A stretch of 64,000 nt of DNA, taken from positions 2,872,001 to 2,936,000 of the forward strand of contig NC_080569.1 in NCBI RefSeq assembly GCF_030253575.1, written 5' to 3'. The notes under the pieces were generated by a model that ran no database searches, had not been told where the DNA came from, and worked only from the letters and a program-made list of their open reading frames with translations. Below, in pieces: positions 36,084-50,284 of the stretch (position 1 is the stretch's first letter; every line of letters begins with the position of its first letter). The stretch comes from Rhododendron vialii. Lineage: Eukaryota > Streptophyta > Magnoliopsida > Ericales > Ericaceae. Both the position numbers and the translations under genes were made by a program.

Positions 36084-39000
36084 TCATGGACCACGAGTTG
36101 CGCTGAAACAAAAGCATCCATTAGCCTGGTCTTCAGGTATCATGCCACCTCCTTTGTTTGTGTCAATCACTTCTAATAGCTTCACAACCTCATCCATCTC
36201 TGGGCGTTTTTCTGGGTTTGCATCCCAGCATTTCCTCATAATGTTTGCAATTGAACTTGGGCAACATCTAGGGATTTCTGGACGTAGATTCTATCAAAGA
36301 AAAAAGTTACCATTGTCAATATATGAAAGATAATGACGGGATTGAGGAACTAGGAGGTCCAGTAGGATTTAAGGGTGCGTATAAGAAAAAATTACCAACC
36401 ACCAGTTTACTACTTCATTTTTCTTTCACAGTTGCCCTGTAATATCTCCATACTTGGATGAACTTAATAGTGTTCCTAAAAGGTTTGATGGCTTTCAGTC
36501 ATGTGTACCCAAAGAAAAGGTATCATACATATACCATCATAGAAACAGGTTTGATTGAGCATTTTCCCAATTTCCCAACTTTTCTTGTTGACTCACAGAA
36601 TAAAGAACGAATTTCGAGTGCGTATGTGTGTGTCTTAATTGGCCGGGTCATCTCACTCTAACTTCGAAGTAAGCATTTTTGTGTGGTAAAATGATGTGTA
36701 CGAGGTCCTATAGAGTTTCATGGGTAGTAAGATGGTTTCATGCAAAGCTAAAACGTGGACTCAAATTATTATAGGCACTAAATTTCAAGTTATCCAATTG
36801 TGAGTACATCAAACATGTGGAAGAGTCCAAGACTCCAAATAACAGACGAGATTCTTGAAAATTTAAAATTTTCCTACATAATATTAGTAATAGACTAACC
36901 TGTTTAACAACTGCAGAAGATACATCGGCAAAGCTCAGATTAGGATAAGGCATGTCACAACAATAGATTTCCCAAAAGCATATGCCGAAACTGTATACAT
37001 CACATTTCCTATTATAAGGCTTGCCATCGAGGACCTGCAAAAAATTATACCATTAGATGTCTTTCCTTTCGGGGAGAAGAAAACTGAGATGGAGAAAAAG
37101 GTGGACATTCACTCAATTGTGGTGCCAAGTGCATCTTGAACAATTTAGCAATCCATAATGAAAATTGATTGAGAGTGGAAGAGTAACAAAGTGTAGTACC
37201 TCGGGGGCCATGTATCCAAGGGTACCAGTTTCTCCAGTCATGTCCCTTGGGTTTTGAGCTTCAACTCGAGCAACTCCAAAATCAGCAATTTTCAGAGTTC
37301 TACGAGAATCTAACAACATATTTTCACTTTTAACATCACGGTGTACAATCTTCTTTGAGTGAAGATAGCTCAACCTGCGGAAACAAAAGAGAGTCAAAGC
37401 ATTAACGCTTTGGATCTCAACCAATAATGACAGAAGTTAGCCTCACCCTCTAGAAAGGTCCAAAGCGAGTTGAATCACGACTTTAAAGGCAAGTTTCTTT
37501 CTCCAATTCTTGATTAAGTACTTCTTTAGTGTTCCACCTGGAAGGTACTCAACGATAACGGAACAAGCTCTGGTAGGAAGGGAATTAATAGCATCACTTG
37601 AGGTGTTGGAAGGAATCTTGAGATTTACTGTTCCCATTGAAGCTCCAATGAACTTTTAAGAGCAAACAAGTAACATAAGTGTCTCAATGAATATAGAAGA
37701 AAATACAGACAATCACACAAAGAGATGAAACATATTTCGAAAGGCAAGAAAATGAAAAGCAGTTTGAGACGACCAGTTAATTCCAGTTATCAAGTTTTAC
37801 AGGAAAAAAAAATTCATTACCAGCTATGCCACTAGCCAACAGAGTCGATAGTATTGTAATCAGGTCATATATGCTAGTCAAAGAGATACCATAACTGAAG
37901 TAAATAATTCTACTGTTATTTAATGGGCTGTGTTATTGGGTATTTCAATGTAGAACCAACGCCACCATCAAGCTTGACAGAACCAATGCCACCATCAAGC
38001 TTGACAGAACCAATGCCACCATCGAGCTTGACATCTTAGCAAAGAAGAGGAAGAGGAGAAGAAGACGAAAGAAAAACCTTTACCCTAGTGACATTTGGAT
38101 GGTCAAGCTTTTGCCAAACAGCAACTTCTTGCCGAAACGATGCCCGAAGAGCAGCGGATTCAGCAGCTGTGGAAATACCATCTTCCCCCCAATCCAATAC
38201 TTTCACTGTAATATTCGAAAGATACAGTAGTGAGGATATATTAACACAAAGAAAAACATGATTACCGAGTAATATTAACCAGACTTCCCAACTTCCAGTT
38301 TGGACCAACTAGAAAGGATCAAACAATCTCGTCCTTTAAAGTACTTCAAAGGAAAAGGATTATGTGGGAGGACACATTCTAGATAAATCCTCCAAGTGAA
38401 ATAAGGAGGGCAATTTCTTTCTCTGTTCTATTTCACTTTCTATGCAGAATATGTATATACAAAGTATCATAGCTGTTCAACCAAGATGCACAAATCAAGT
38501 ATTGCCTTGACCCATTTCGGAAGATTGATTTCAGTTTGAAACCTCGTTATGCCAAGAACAAATGGTCGTTGAAACTATCAATCCAATACTCTAATTAGGA
38601 ACTGCCAACCAAAATTCGAGTGATTAAAGAAATTAAGACCACAATGATACCATTCAAAAGACATCGGTTCATTGGGGCAGAAACCGAGATTAAAACAAAT
38701 GATAACCATTCAAAGGACATCGATGCAGACTGAGCATAAGTGCATAACACAATTCAAACCTAATGATGCATTAAGTAGCTTAATGATACAACATAGCATA
38801 TAAAGTATCAAATTGGCAATCAACAAAAATGAAATATGTTCTTGTTTCATTGAACAGAATGGAAAAGAGGGCATAGCTGAATAACCTGCAACATCTTGGC
38901 CATCGTAAGTACCGCGGTAAACAGTCCCGTATGTCCCGTGAGCTATGACACTTTTTATATCTAGTTTAGCCAAATCAATCTCCCACTCTTCCTTCTTCGT

Positions 39001-39210
39001 ATGAGCTTCCCTATCCCTCGACCAAACCCGACTCAAGTGCTTCTCCAACTGTACATCCCAGCTCTTGAAATCAATCATATCTGCTCTGAAATACATATCT
39101 TTGCCGCTGGTACTTCCCACATCCTTTGCCTTCACTCCCACCTCTGTATTAGACTTGCCAAGGCCATTCTCTCCATCATTATTACCTCCCTCAACACTTT
39201 TCAAATCCAT
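36084..39210 (-). CDS. Raf-like protein kinase, CBC1/CBC2 type (group C MAPKKK)
   Basis: Six exons (38886-39210, 38084-38205, 37447-37652, 37200-37374, 36900-37034, 36084-36290) join to 389 residues. Arabidopsis CBC1/CBC2 act in stomatal opening downstream of blue-light and CO2 signals; this role is taken from the family. The N-terminal MYFRADMIDFKSWDVQLEKH and HLSRVWSR block is specific to this subgroup. Kinase landmarks are the HGTYGTVYRG loop (91-100), the VKVLDW lysine K110, HRDVKSEN (229-236), DFG (249-251), APE (274-276) and CDVYSFGI. The C-terminus KGGGMIPED...GCFCFSATRGP is the diagnostic subgroup tail. Length matches the family (about 385-410). All joints are GT-AG and close in phase. 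The ATG at 39208-39210 is the first in a frame open through the conserved N-terminal block. Intron 2 holds a 27-bp minisatellite. Confidence 0.97.
37954..38034. repeat. 27-bp minisatellite, three copies, in kinase intron 2
   Basis: AATGCCACCATCAAGCTTGA recurs three times with period 27 bp, ending about 50 bases from the exon 2 donor. On the gene strand one frame reads VKLDGGIGS repeated, but intron read-through from exon 2 ends before it, so it is not part of the protein. Confidence 0.85.
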
Positions 39211-39662
39211 TTTTGCAGACTAGAATACCAGAAATTACTTCAAACCAATATCTTTTCAAAAGCAGAAAGAAAGAAAAAGGATATCAAAACCAAAATCAGC
39301 TTATTTCAGGAAAAGAAGGTTTGAGTGGGAAGGATTAGCAATTTTTTGATTTAGAAATTACCATTGAAAAAATTTCCTTTCTGCTCCATGGTTACGAGCT
39401 TCACCATCAAGATTTCAAATTAAACAAATGAAAATCCCTAAAAATGAAAACCCAATTGGAGTAATTGAAGATCAAACCATTTCATGAAATTCTAGCTTTC
39501 ACGGAAGAGATTTTTCACAACAATAAATAAAGAAACCAACCCACAGAATGAAACCCATCCAAAAAAAATTGACCTGATAACCTGAATTTGTGACTATAAA
39601 GGGAAAACAATAAACACGAAATCTTCTCTCCTATTTTTTTACGGGAAGCTAATAGAAATCAA

Positions 39663-39708
<46 letters not shown>

Positions 39709-39777
39709 AGAGCGGAAACTTCAAGCTACTCCAAGAGAATCGTGGAGCAGATTACATACGCAAAGGAATCACCACAT

Positions 39778-39819
<42 letters not shown>

Positions 39820-39830
39820 AAAAAGGGACG
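39211..39830 (-). promoter_or_regulatory. Leader and promoter of the Raf-like kinase with two (GA)n runs
   Basis: (GA)n runs at about 39664-39706 and 39781-39815 become CT-rich tracts on the gene strand, a frequent feature of plant leaders and core promoters. The transcription start is probably in or near them. No upstream coding exon was found. Confidence 0.5.
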
Positions 39831-41865
39831 GCGCTGGTGTCCTCATATAGGGCTCTCGGACCCCATGCATGGCAACTCTATCTAACCTTTTCGTATTCGG
39901 GAAAAAAGAAGTCCTATTTCCACTCCCACAGGGAATTACTAATGTTGTGGCGTTGTTTGTAACGGATTTTACCTGTGTGGTCGAAAATCTTTATATTTGG
40001 ACCTCCTACTAACAAGTTCTGCTCAAAAGAAGACTAACATATTATTCTCTATGGCTGCAAATGCACCTAAATTTCTGAACTGGGGTCCCTGACTCCTTGC
40101 AGTGCAGGGTACTTCGGTTTGGTCCTTTGAGATTTTATTATCACAATCATAATCGTTAGATTTATGGAGATCAAGTTAGTCCTTGCGATATTGGATCAAT
40201 TTGATTTCTTTGGCAACACTTTGTTTAGTTTTTGAGTTTTGAAATTTTTTTTTAATGTAATGAATGGAAAGAGATAAAAAAAAAATTTATTGAGAATTGT
40301 GCAGAGAATAAAAAAAATTTGCAAAACTTGTAAGTGAACAAAGTTAACAAAGTTATTTTCCAGAACTCTGTGAATTAAACGGTCAAATATTAAAGCGATC
40401 GACAAAGGAGGGAGAGTAGAGAGAGAAGTTTTTCTTCTAGATCTAGGTTGGGACCCTCTGTCCCTTGGTTTGAGAGATGAGACTCAAAGGGACTAAATGG
40501 TCCAGTCTAGTTCATTTTTGGACTCTTCTCAGCTCATTATGATCGTGATCGTTCACTTTACGACCTTATTAAGAACTTGAGGGGAAAATGACGGCCAATA
40601 ACATGTTTTGATAATTAATACCCGTCAAAGATATTTTCAACATTAATAAATATTCTCAATTTGTCCTTGACGGATATTAATTATCAAAATATGTCCTGGG
40701 ATGTCATTTTCCCGAAATTGAGACATGCAAAAAATTATGTTGATCAACTATCTTTTGATATGTTTTTCTGACACATTTTTTTAAATTGGTTTTCCTAACA
40801 CATTTTATTTTGTCTTGAGACAAATTAGCTTCAATCCAGTGTTGCGATTTTTTTTTTCAAAACTATTTCTCAAGATAAATGATCTTTCAAAGTATATCAA
40901 ACAATATCTAATCAACATAATTTTGGTGTGGCTGACCGCTTTCTAAACAATGAACGGCGTGATCATTGAATGGGCTCAGGAAGGACCTTAAAAGGATTGG
41001 ACTAGTTGTCCAATCCCTTTGACCAATCCTTTCTTTTATCTCTTCATTTTTGTTTTGCTTGTACCGCTATAAGTTTGAGTACTTCTTAAAAATATGTCCT
41101 ATCCTATATATACTAATATCGGATCATCTTATCACGTCGAACTCGGTAAAAAATCTTAGTTTCTTAATTATTACGTGCATAATCTTCTTACCCAGCTCAA
41201 CATGATACAATGATTCGAGACAGGACGGAGGCAAGCTCACATATATAATTGGACTTCACTGCAAAGTCATTAACAATAACAATAAAGGACTTTGCTCCAA
41301 TTACTGCTTACCATGAATGATGTTTGAGAGTAAAGAAAAACTTGGAATTCAATATTAATCCTAGTATTTGATACGCTGTACAAATATGTATATATATATA
41401 TATATAATTACATATCTAAAGATTTTGGACAGAACTGCTTTGTTGATTTTTATTTTTTTAATTTTTGACATGGTATATTTTCAGTAATATTCCGATTTCA
41501 ATAATGGTATATTCTGGTTAATATTCGTTCAGTGTTGTAACAAAGATGCTAGAACACAGAATAATTCACATAAAAAGTAGAGAATTTCAAGTTCAGCAAT
41601 CAAATGAGGAAATAAGGATAGGGTAAGGGTTGGAGACTTGGAGCCCTTGACGATAAAAAAAGAAAAGAAGAAAAGTTGGAGCCTTTTTTTTTTTTTTTTT
41701 TCCCTCTTTGGGGAAATAATTTTAAGTAGTATAACGGTTGGGATGAATGTTTCAAATTGTGCAAAAAAATAAAAAATTATGGATGAAAACATTGTATTTC
41801 TGAAGAAAAATAGAGCATAATTTAAAATCGACTGCGATGCAATTTTTATTTTTTTTGTGGTAATG
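39831..41865. other. Intergenic spacer
   Basis: AT-rich spacer between the kinase promoter and the MCCA gene region, with a (TA)n run near 41388-41404 and the palindromic MITE at 40582. No gene is supported. Confidence 0.4.
40582..40713. mobile_element. Fold-back MITE of about 132 bp
   Basis: The left end GGGAAAATGACGGCCAATAA is mirrored by the right end ATGTCATTTTCCC. Both arms include TTTTGATAATTAATA and CCGTCAA, so about 48 bp pair on each side around a 40-bp AT-rich loop. Non-coding. Confidence 0.8.
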
Positions 41866-41950
41866 CAGAGTGTTCCAGATCAGCTTATGCGCACCTTGAA
41901 CTAATCCCTACCATTCCTCCCAAAGCACCTCGGACCAGGATGTAATCCGA
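41866..41950 (-). mobile_element. SINE 3'-part fragment
   Basis: GTTCCAGATCAGCTTATGCG, then CACCTTGAACTAATCCC, is a diverged copy of the SINE 3' block seen at 33868 and 18102. No pol III boxes remain. Confidence 0.45.
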
Positions 41951-43509
41951 CTGGAATCCTTAAAAGGGGACACGTAAACTGCGAAAAGCAGTTCCATTGG
42001 TGCATGATGACAGAAGGATCATTTCTACATCCTATAACTATAAGCACCTTTATCCTGTTCTACTCTATTGACCTTCTGGGATTTCATCCAGAGGAAAAAA
42101 ATGCCAGAGTCTGCATGCACCCACCAAGCGTACAGAATCTAGACAAAGCATAAATTTCACTCACCCCCTGGGGTTTTGCTTTTCGAACTGATTCCTCCTC
42201 TACCTATGAAAAATCTCCTCCCCTCCTCAATGTTTGTATTTGCATTTCACTTGCACCCCATCCCCGATTATGAAAGCACTGCACTACACTACAAAAAAAT
42301 TGACAGCTGCACATACGATTGACTCTGAACTAGCACACATTCAACATGAACCTATTGGCTCCTATTTTCTTCTCCAGAGAGAGAGAGGGGGTCTTCTGCA
42401 GTTCCACTGCTACTAAGGGAGGAAGGATGTGATGGTTGCGAGATTTCAGTGGGTGGAAGGGAGTGGAAGGAGGGAGGCAAGCATGGGAAGAGAGGTCATG
42501 GAAGAGGAGAGCGGGCAAGGAGAACAGGGGTGGTGATGGGCATTAGCAGTGCTCGTCTGAGGTTTTGTGGTGGTGGTCTATTAGCCAACGGTGATGCCTA
42601 ACATGTGAGAATTGGGAAAAGTGGGGGAGAGGAAGAACCGACTTTTGGAAGGAGCAAGAACGTCATTGTAAAAGATTTTGTTAACTTCATCAACAGACAA
42701 ACTCAAACGGGGTGCATAGCCATTTCTCAAACATCCAGGGAGAGTTTGTCGTAAGAGCAAAACCTCCAAGGGTGCCAGTGAATTTTACCCAATCAAAATC
42801 GATTGACCAGCCACCACTCACCAGGCACTTGGAACTTTATTTTTCTGTTCATAGACCTCTATAAATGGTCTACGTTGAAAGAAGTCTCTTTCGTAAAGAT
42901 TCAATCCGATGTGCAAGAATGATATTGGCAAAGTGAGGAAAACAACGCCTGGGCACATAAACAAAGTTAAGTACCTGGTTTATTTCACCTAGGTCAATTA
43001 TTCAGCTCTTGATAATCACTAAACCCCTTAACCCTCTAACATATGTTGTATGAATTCCATCCCTTTCCTCAGGGAATAGAAAAGGAAAATATACCTATAG
43101 GAATTTGCAAATAATTGTTACTCATTGAACAAGTTCTATGTCAGCAAATTTCCTAGTACACCTACTCTACTAAAGATAAGCTAAAACCACAAGGCAAGAG
43201 TGCACAACGTTCCTCCCTTTCAATGAGATCCTACCCATTCATCCACAGAATACGCTGGAAAAAGTAACAAGCAGATGCATACCTTATTAGCGATTGCCAA
43301 GAACAAGAGAGCTCCATCTTGAAGAATGTTAGGTTTGGGTTAATCTACACGGAGGTTTATTATTTTACATATCGGAATTTTGAAGACATTAAATCAAAGA
43401 AGAAACAAAATATGCCCAATGCATCATCATGTATCAGTTTCTCATAGCCTCTGTGCAATTACAGTTGAGATTTCTCCACATTAGCAAGGACTCGAAGTCA
43501 AGCCGTTTT
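41951..43509 (-). other. 3' flank of MCCA
   Basis: Probably includes the MCCA 3' UTR on its right side. A G-rich stretch at 42370-42560 has open frames on the minus strand but nothing I recognise. No gene is supported. Confidence 0.35.
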
Positions 43510-44724
43510 TCATTCATCCTGGCAAAAAAAGATAAGTCTATTATGCTAGACAGTTTGGTAAACTACAATAGCTCAAGGAATGAAAAGGTCAAGAATTTGA
43601 AGTAAGTTCTTTATTTCGAAGGCAGCAAAATGGTCATTGCGAGGAATGATACTATAACTCAGTATCGGCTTACAACTAATTTTGAAGGGGCAACAAGCAA
43701 CAACATTGGTAAGAACAGCTATTCATCGGCACAGAAAAGCATAGCTATATGACAATGGCTACATATGTCAATACATTAGAAACCGTACTACATAGAAGTT
43801 TCTACGACCAATAATTTTACACATTTGTGATTTGAAGCAAGTTAATCAGAAAATCATTTATCAAGAAAACCATAGAGAGCACTTAGCACTAACAATTATT
43901 CCTTTTCCAAACAATTATACAATAACCTTTATTGTGTCATGTGAGGTAGTACGAATATCTAAGTAATGAATCTAAAGCACAAGTGATGAGGTTTGATAAG
44001 AAAATGTCTAACCTTGACATAAAAGAGAACGCTACTGTCAGATACTTGTTGGCCTGCTGCAACCTGAAGCCCATGGATAAATCCAGCAGATGGGGCCTTC
44101 ACAACATGCTATTACATGAAGAAACAAAAGACGTAAATCACAAAACCTCTTAACTTCGAAACATCAGTAGGCTAGAATTATGGCCAGCTTAAAAACAGAC
44201 CTCCATCTTCATAGCTTCTAAGACTACTATAGGTTGCCCTTCTTCAACCTTCTTCCCATTCTTTACGAGAACTTTAACCACTAAACCAGCCATGGGTGCC
44301 ACCACAGTCCCTGGAGGGTGGGATGCTGTCTCAAAAGTTGGCTTGTGTTGTATTTCATCATCATTGGACAGCTCAAGTCCCATTTTCTGTTTGAAGTAAT
44401 GATGGTGTGGACCACGCCATATATGAATATGCTCATTCCGATCCTAGAAGACCAAAATCAGAAACGCTTACTGTGATCAAGGTTTGTTGTGTTTCTCTGT
44501 GTATCTGCCTCTAGTATCATGTGAGTGTTTAACATGGTTACAGCAGAAACACAAACTTTGTTAACACAATATATTCAAAGGTATGTATGATGGTGGATCT
44601 GCGGATCTGCACAGAGAAGAGGATAAAAGTTCCTTGCATGCCCTGAGTTCATTCTACAAGGAACTCTATTTAAATTATTCTGGCTAAGCAAGCAAGAATA
44701 AGAGACATCATGCAACAGCATACT

Positions 44725-44773
<49 letters not shown>

Positions 44774-47700
44774 AACATAGTTCAATGGACTTTTGATTGG
44801 GGTTGAAAATCCACATAGACAAAGTTTACCTTGGAATAAACTGCTAAACTAACATCCATGCTTGCACCATCAGTTTGAACTCTAAAATCACGGTCTCCCA
44901 AGTGTGCTACTTTGACTTCCAAACCTGGGGAACTACTTTCCCCTGTCTGTAAGTACCAAAAAAAAAAAAAAAAGGATAACATAATAGATAACTAAGAACA
45001 GGAAAACCTCATGGAACAGTAAGAATTGGTGGTATTTCTTTCAAACAAAAGAAGTGATGGTCAAGAGCCATACTATACAAAGAGTAAGATACTACCTCAA
45101 TGAGATAGCTCCCATCTGGCTGATAGGTGATAGAAAGTGTCAAAAGCTTTGAACCAATGTTATCGTATTCATTCACCCACTCAAGTTCCATGGTTTGCCT
45201 TGCATGATGATGAACTCTAAAAGGGGGATGAGCATACCAAACCGAGAGCCCTCCTGCAGAAATTGATAGACAGACTGAGAGGCTTAACTATCACAGATCG
45301 CGAGACAAGCTTGGAGACTCGACAATACCAGGGGGCCTCTCCTTCAATGCTCTGTGCTCCTTTTCACAAATACATGCAGCTACCATGGATGCACTCAATT
45401 TAGCAGCATTATAAGGTTTTTGTGCCGCTACTTGATCACTTGGATCACTAAACAAATCATCTCGAAAGTGCTCAATAAAGTGGGTCTCTACTTCACCAGC
45501 TTGGAATGCCTGATGGTTGGCAAGTCTGGAGAGAAAATTTATATTGGTCGGGAGACCTCCTACCTGCATCGACAATTTTGCAATTGTTGACTAAATGTGG
45601 AAGAAAAACAGTAACTGAACTGTAGAACGAGTCAGCTGGGAAGTAGCATGTCTATACAAAGTGTAGAAACTTTATATCCATCTCAAAACCAATTGGCAAC
45701 GGGTGGAGAGGTTCTAAATATTATTAAGTGATCTCCTATTCCATACCCAAGCAATGTGGGACAACTACTATAACACCCCCCTCACGTGCAGACGCATTTA
45801 GGTCTGTCACGCATGGCCACTTTTTGGGTCCTATCAAAGTGCAGCCTTTTCTGGGCCTGTCATCGTGGGGTGTGGGCTAGATTTAAATTTTTTTTTATAC
45901 ATAAAATTTGGGATGGAATGGGCCTACTCTGTTACCATGTAGAAACCAATTGGCAACGAGTAGAGAGGTCCCAAATGTTATTAAGTGATCTCCCATTCCA
46001 TACCCAAGCAATGTGGAACACATACTCTAACACAAAGAAACAGCTGAGTGATCCACAAGGATGCACAAAATAAACAAGCAATTAACCTTTCACACACAGA
46101 AAACATGACCACAATTGGTTAACTCTGGCTAAAGGGATCTCCTGAGACAAATCAACAAAATATGTCATCCTTTACATGATTGTCCCTTTTCCTTGTCCCA
46201 GGGAATCGAGGATGATCATATTATTAGAATATGGAATCACAGCAGCAGGCTGACAGCTCATACTGAAGATATTAGATATTTATAATTTGCTTACTCTAAC
46301 ACAAAGAAACAGCTGAGTGATCCACAAGGATGCACAAAATAAACAAGAAATTAACCTTTCACACACAGAAAACATGACCACAATCGGTTAACTCTGGCTA
46401 AAGGGATCTCCTGAGACAAATCAACAAAATATGTCATCCTTTACATGATTGTCCCTTTTCCTTGTCCCAGGGAATCGAGGATGATCATATTATTAGAATA
46501 TGGAATCACAGCAGCAGGCTGACAGATCATACTGAAGATATTAGATATTTATAATTTGCTGGTTCACGAAAGCATAACCATCTATGTTTCAAAGATAGAA
46601 CATTGGAAGTATGGTGAACTGAAGACGTATATCCAGCGTCACTCTACCTGAAACTTTGACAGGGAGTCCTTTAGTTTAACTAATGCTGCAGAACGATTCT
46701 CTCCCCATACTACAAGCTTTGCAATCATAGGATCGTAATGCATGCTCACAGTGTCCCCTTCTTCAACTCCAGTTTCAACCCGAACTGTTGATGGCATTGA
46801 CCGAACATTACAAAAAATCTATACCACAAGGGAAATATCCAAACAAATGCCATTCTAACAACTGGTGGGATTGTCCTCTACAAATACCTTTCATACAAAA
46901 GTATATCTTACTTGCATGGTTCCTTGACCAGCTAAGGAAAGCATTACTACACCAAAAAGGTATACGGTTGAAGGATAATTAGGATTCCAATATGGGGCAT
47001 GTATAGTTTTATTCCTTTGTGCAGTTTTTATAAGGACTAATGAGTTAATGAATCAGGAATCATTGTGAGTGGCGCTGGTATCAGAAGCTGCCAAAATATA
47101 AGTTGTAAGCGTTTAGTTCATAAAACATCAACTTCTGAGATAAACTTGTACCTGTGGATGAAGTTGGAACAGGATTATAATGGTGAAGAACACCAGTAGC
47201 AGGAAGGAATCCTTTCGGAACATTCTCAGCATATATTCGGGCTTCAAAAGCATGACCTGCCAACAAATTGAGACATGTCAGCATGTCTTAATACACGTAC
47301 ATGAAGGAAATGTGGCTTTAAGTTCCAAACATACAAAAACATATAAACCTGGATGAAGGCAGAAACCTAGCATTAACACCTCTCAAAAAATTGCCAAGTT
47401 ATATTCATGCACTGTTGAAAGTCGCTTCACTACATTTTGTCACTCTCTATACATCATCGGATATTTTGAAAATAAAATGCTCTAACTATTTCATCCAACT
47501 ACATAAATGGGGGAAAGAAAAGGAAATTGTGAAACACAACATTTATTCTCCTTCCTCTGTTTATTAGGGACCAGCCAATCACAACAGCCTTGTATATCCT
47601 GTTGTCACTAATACGCAATTGGAACACTTTTAAAGGATCATTTCTCTCTAAATAAAGCAGAATACAATATGGAAACCAAAAAAATGGGAACAAAACTAAC

Positions 47701-50244
47701 CTGATAATGGCAATTGTGATTGACTCATGGGAAGAGGCTCTCCATTTGCAACATTTATCTGCCACTCCACGAGATCTTGACCAATAATCATCTCAGTCAC
47801 AGGATGTTCAACCTACCACAGTAAAAATACAGACCCACATTTATGCCTGTTATACTTTCAGAGAATAAAGGAAGGAAGCAAAGTGATCAAAGAACCTGAA
47901 GACGGGTGTTCATCTCCATGAAATAAAATTGTCCCGACGAAGTATCAACTATGAACTCCACAGTGCCAGCACTGTGATAACCAACTGCCTTCAGAAATCA
48001 GAAAGGAACTGCCAAATTAGTGAAACTAGTTGAATGGATCACAAAAAAAAAAATGTTGAAATGTGAAGGAAAAGATGTCAATAACAAAGTTGGGCCAGAC
48101 ATATAAGCAACAAAATAAACCATAAGGATAAAAAAAGATAACAAAAATACACACAAACGCACATGCACAGACATCTATTTCAACGATCAAGATTTTCATT
48201 TTGTTTGTATACTCACAAGAAATCTGCAGTATTCTTCCAAATTCTCATGAGAATACCATAAGCAAATCGAGAAACATAATTCTCTTATCAAATAAAGTTT
48301 TCGGGCATATGGTATTGATGGAATCTCAACCTTTAAACGAAAAGCCATTAGCAAATAAGCGTGGTGAAAGATTGAAACCCCGCTTCTGACTACATTCAGG
48401 CCTAACCATACAACAGAGGCGACAAACCAGTCTCAAATAGCAAGTCAACGATCATGACAACACTCAGTGGAGGAGTTTTTAGATGAGGATATAAATTTAC
48501 AGGAGAAGCGCAAAGCATCAGGTTTCATAGCATCAAAAGATAGAACAGGAACTGTGTGATGAAATATTTGATTTGGGCTAAACTATCTAAACTATCTACA
48601 ATATTTGATTTGGGCTTCAACGATGTGTGATGAAATATTGAAGTTTGTCTCCTAAGACAAACGTACAGCACTAGGATAACAGACTGCAGCAATCAGGGTT
48701 CAATGATAATTCAGATGTACAGAACCAGGAGCATGCCTTAAATTGTGAGGAAGAAAAAGAAATGAGAAGATTCATATTGTCTCAAGAAAATGACATATTG
48801 TGGAATTATTATCTTTCATAAGTTATGATATAGATATGAGAGAATGGGATAATACTATACTGATCTCCTTGACTAAGTGCTCATTCAGACCTTGGCTGCA
48901 GATACAGCAGCTTGACCCACATGGGAGCGGAAGTCATTCGAGACATTTGGCTGCATCAACATCGTTTCTACCAAAAGTTTAGACATCTAGAACAAGAAAG
49001 CTAAACTGAAAATACAGAGACAGTTGCATACAGCTGGAGCTTCTTCAATAATTTTCTGGTGTCTTCTTTGGACACTGCAGTCTCTCTCATACAAATGTAA
49101 GATGTTCCCATGTTTGTCCCCAAATACCTTCACATATAAAACAAATTCAGAGAACCACAAGAATCAGCATCTAAGTCATATAAGCAACATAAGTTCTTAT
49201 CATGACCTTTCCATTAGACAAAAAATACGACAATGCGCCAACGACTCAACAACAGATTTCAAACACAAAATCAAATAAACAGATACAACAAGGAAACTGA
49301 GTATATACGACAGGCTGGATTTCAAGCTTAATTTATCATACATGAACTTATCTAGAGATGCTCAAACATAAGAGTACCTGGACTTCTATGTGCCTTGGCC
49401 GTGTGATATATTTCTCAAGTAAGATTGTATCTACGCCAAAAGAAGCAGCAGCTTCACGTTGCGCTCCCAAAAACGAGTCAACAAATTCACCTGGACCTTG
49501 CACAATCCTCATACCCTGAGAATGAACAGAAAATCACACAGATGTTGATGAACTTGATTGCGATGTGTTTTGCCACCAATAACTGGTCAACAATCATGAC
49601 AGTCCAAGAATAATCATAAGAGGGAACACAACCAGTGGCACACCTTCCCTCCACCTCCATGAGTTGGCTTTATCAAAATAGGATATCCAATCTTGTCTGC
49701 TTCTGACTTCATGAGGTCAACATCTTGTTCATGACCATGGTATCCAGGCACAAGTGGCACCCCTGCTGCACCCATTATCCTCTTTGATGCACTGAGAACA
49801 GATTAAAAACAGATTACAACCAATTAAGAACTACCATCCCAGTGAACAAACTTTTTTAGAGCCTTTTTCACAAGGAAAAAGGAAGAAGAGAAAATATGGT
49901 AATAGTATAGACAAACATGAACACACACATTGAGATATCAACCTGCAGCCTCATGTTGTCATATGTACCAAGTAATGAACACATATGTCTAGAAACTGTA
50001 TTTAAAAAGTGCAAGACTAAGGTTTAGAGTTCTAAGCATAATCGGTAAAAGTTGAGGGGCAAGAGAACAAAACACAACATACACTTGGAAAATAGATGGG
50101 AAAAAAAAATACATTTAATTCGAAACCCAAGAAATGAACAAGTGGTGCATAATAGATGCGATTCTGGAAGCTAAGACTGACAGATTCAATATAAAGAGAC
50201 CGAAACTTTATTCTGCTCTTCTTCCCTTGCCCCCACAAAAACAC

Positions 50245-50284
<40 letters not shown>

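Noticed and set aside
42330-42769. Short minus-strand open frames downstream of MCCA
   Set aside because: G/C-skewed sequence with no recognised motif and no evident splice partners.
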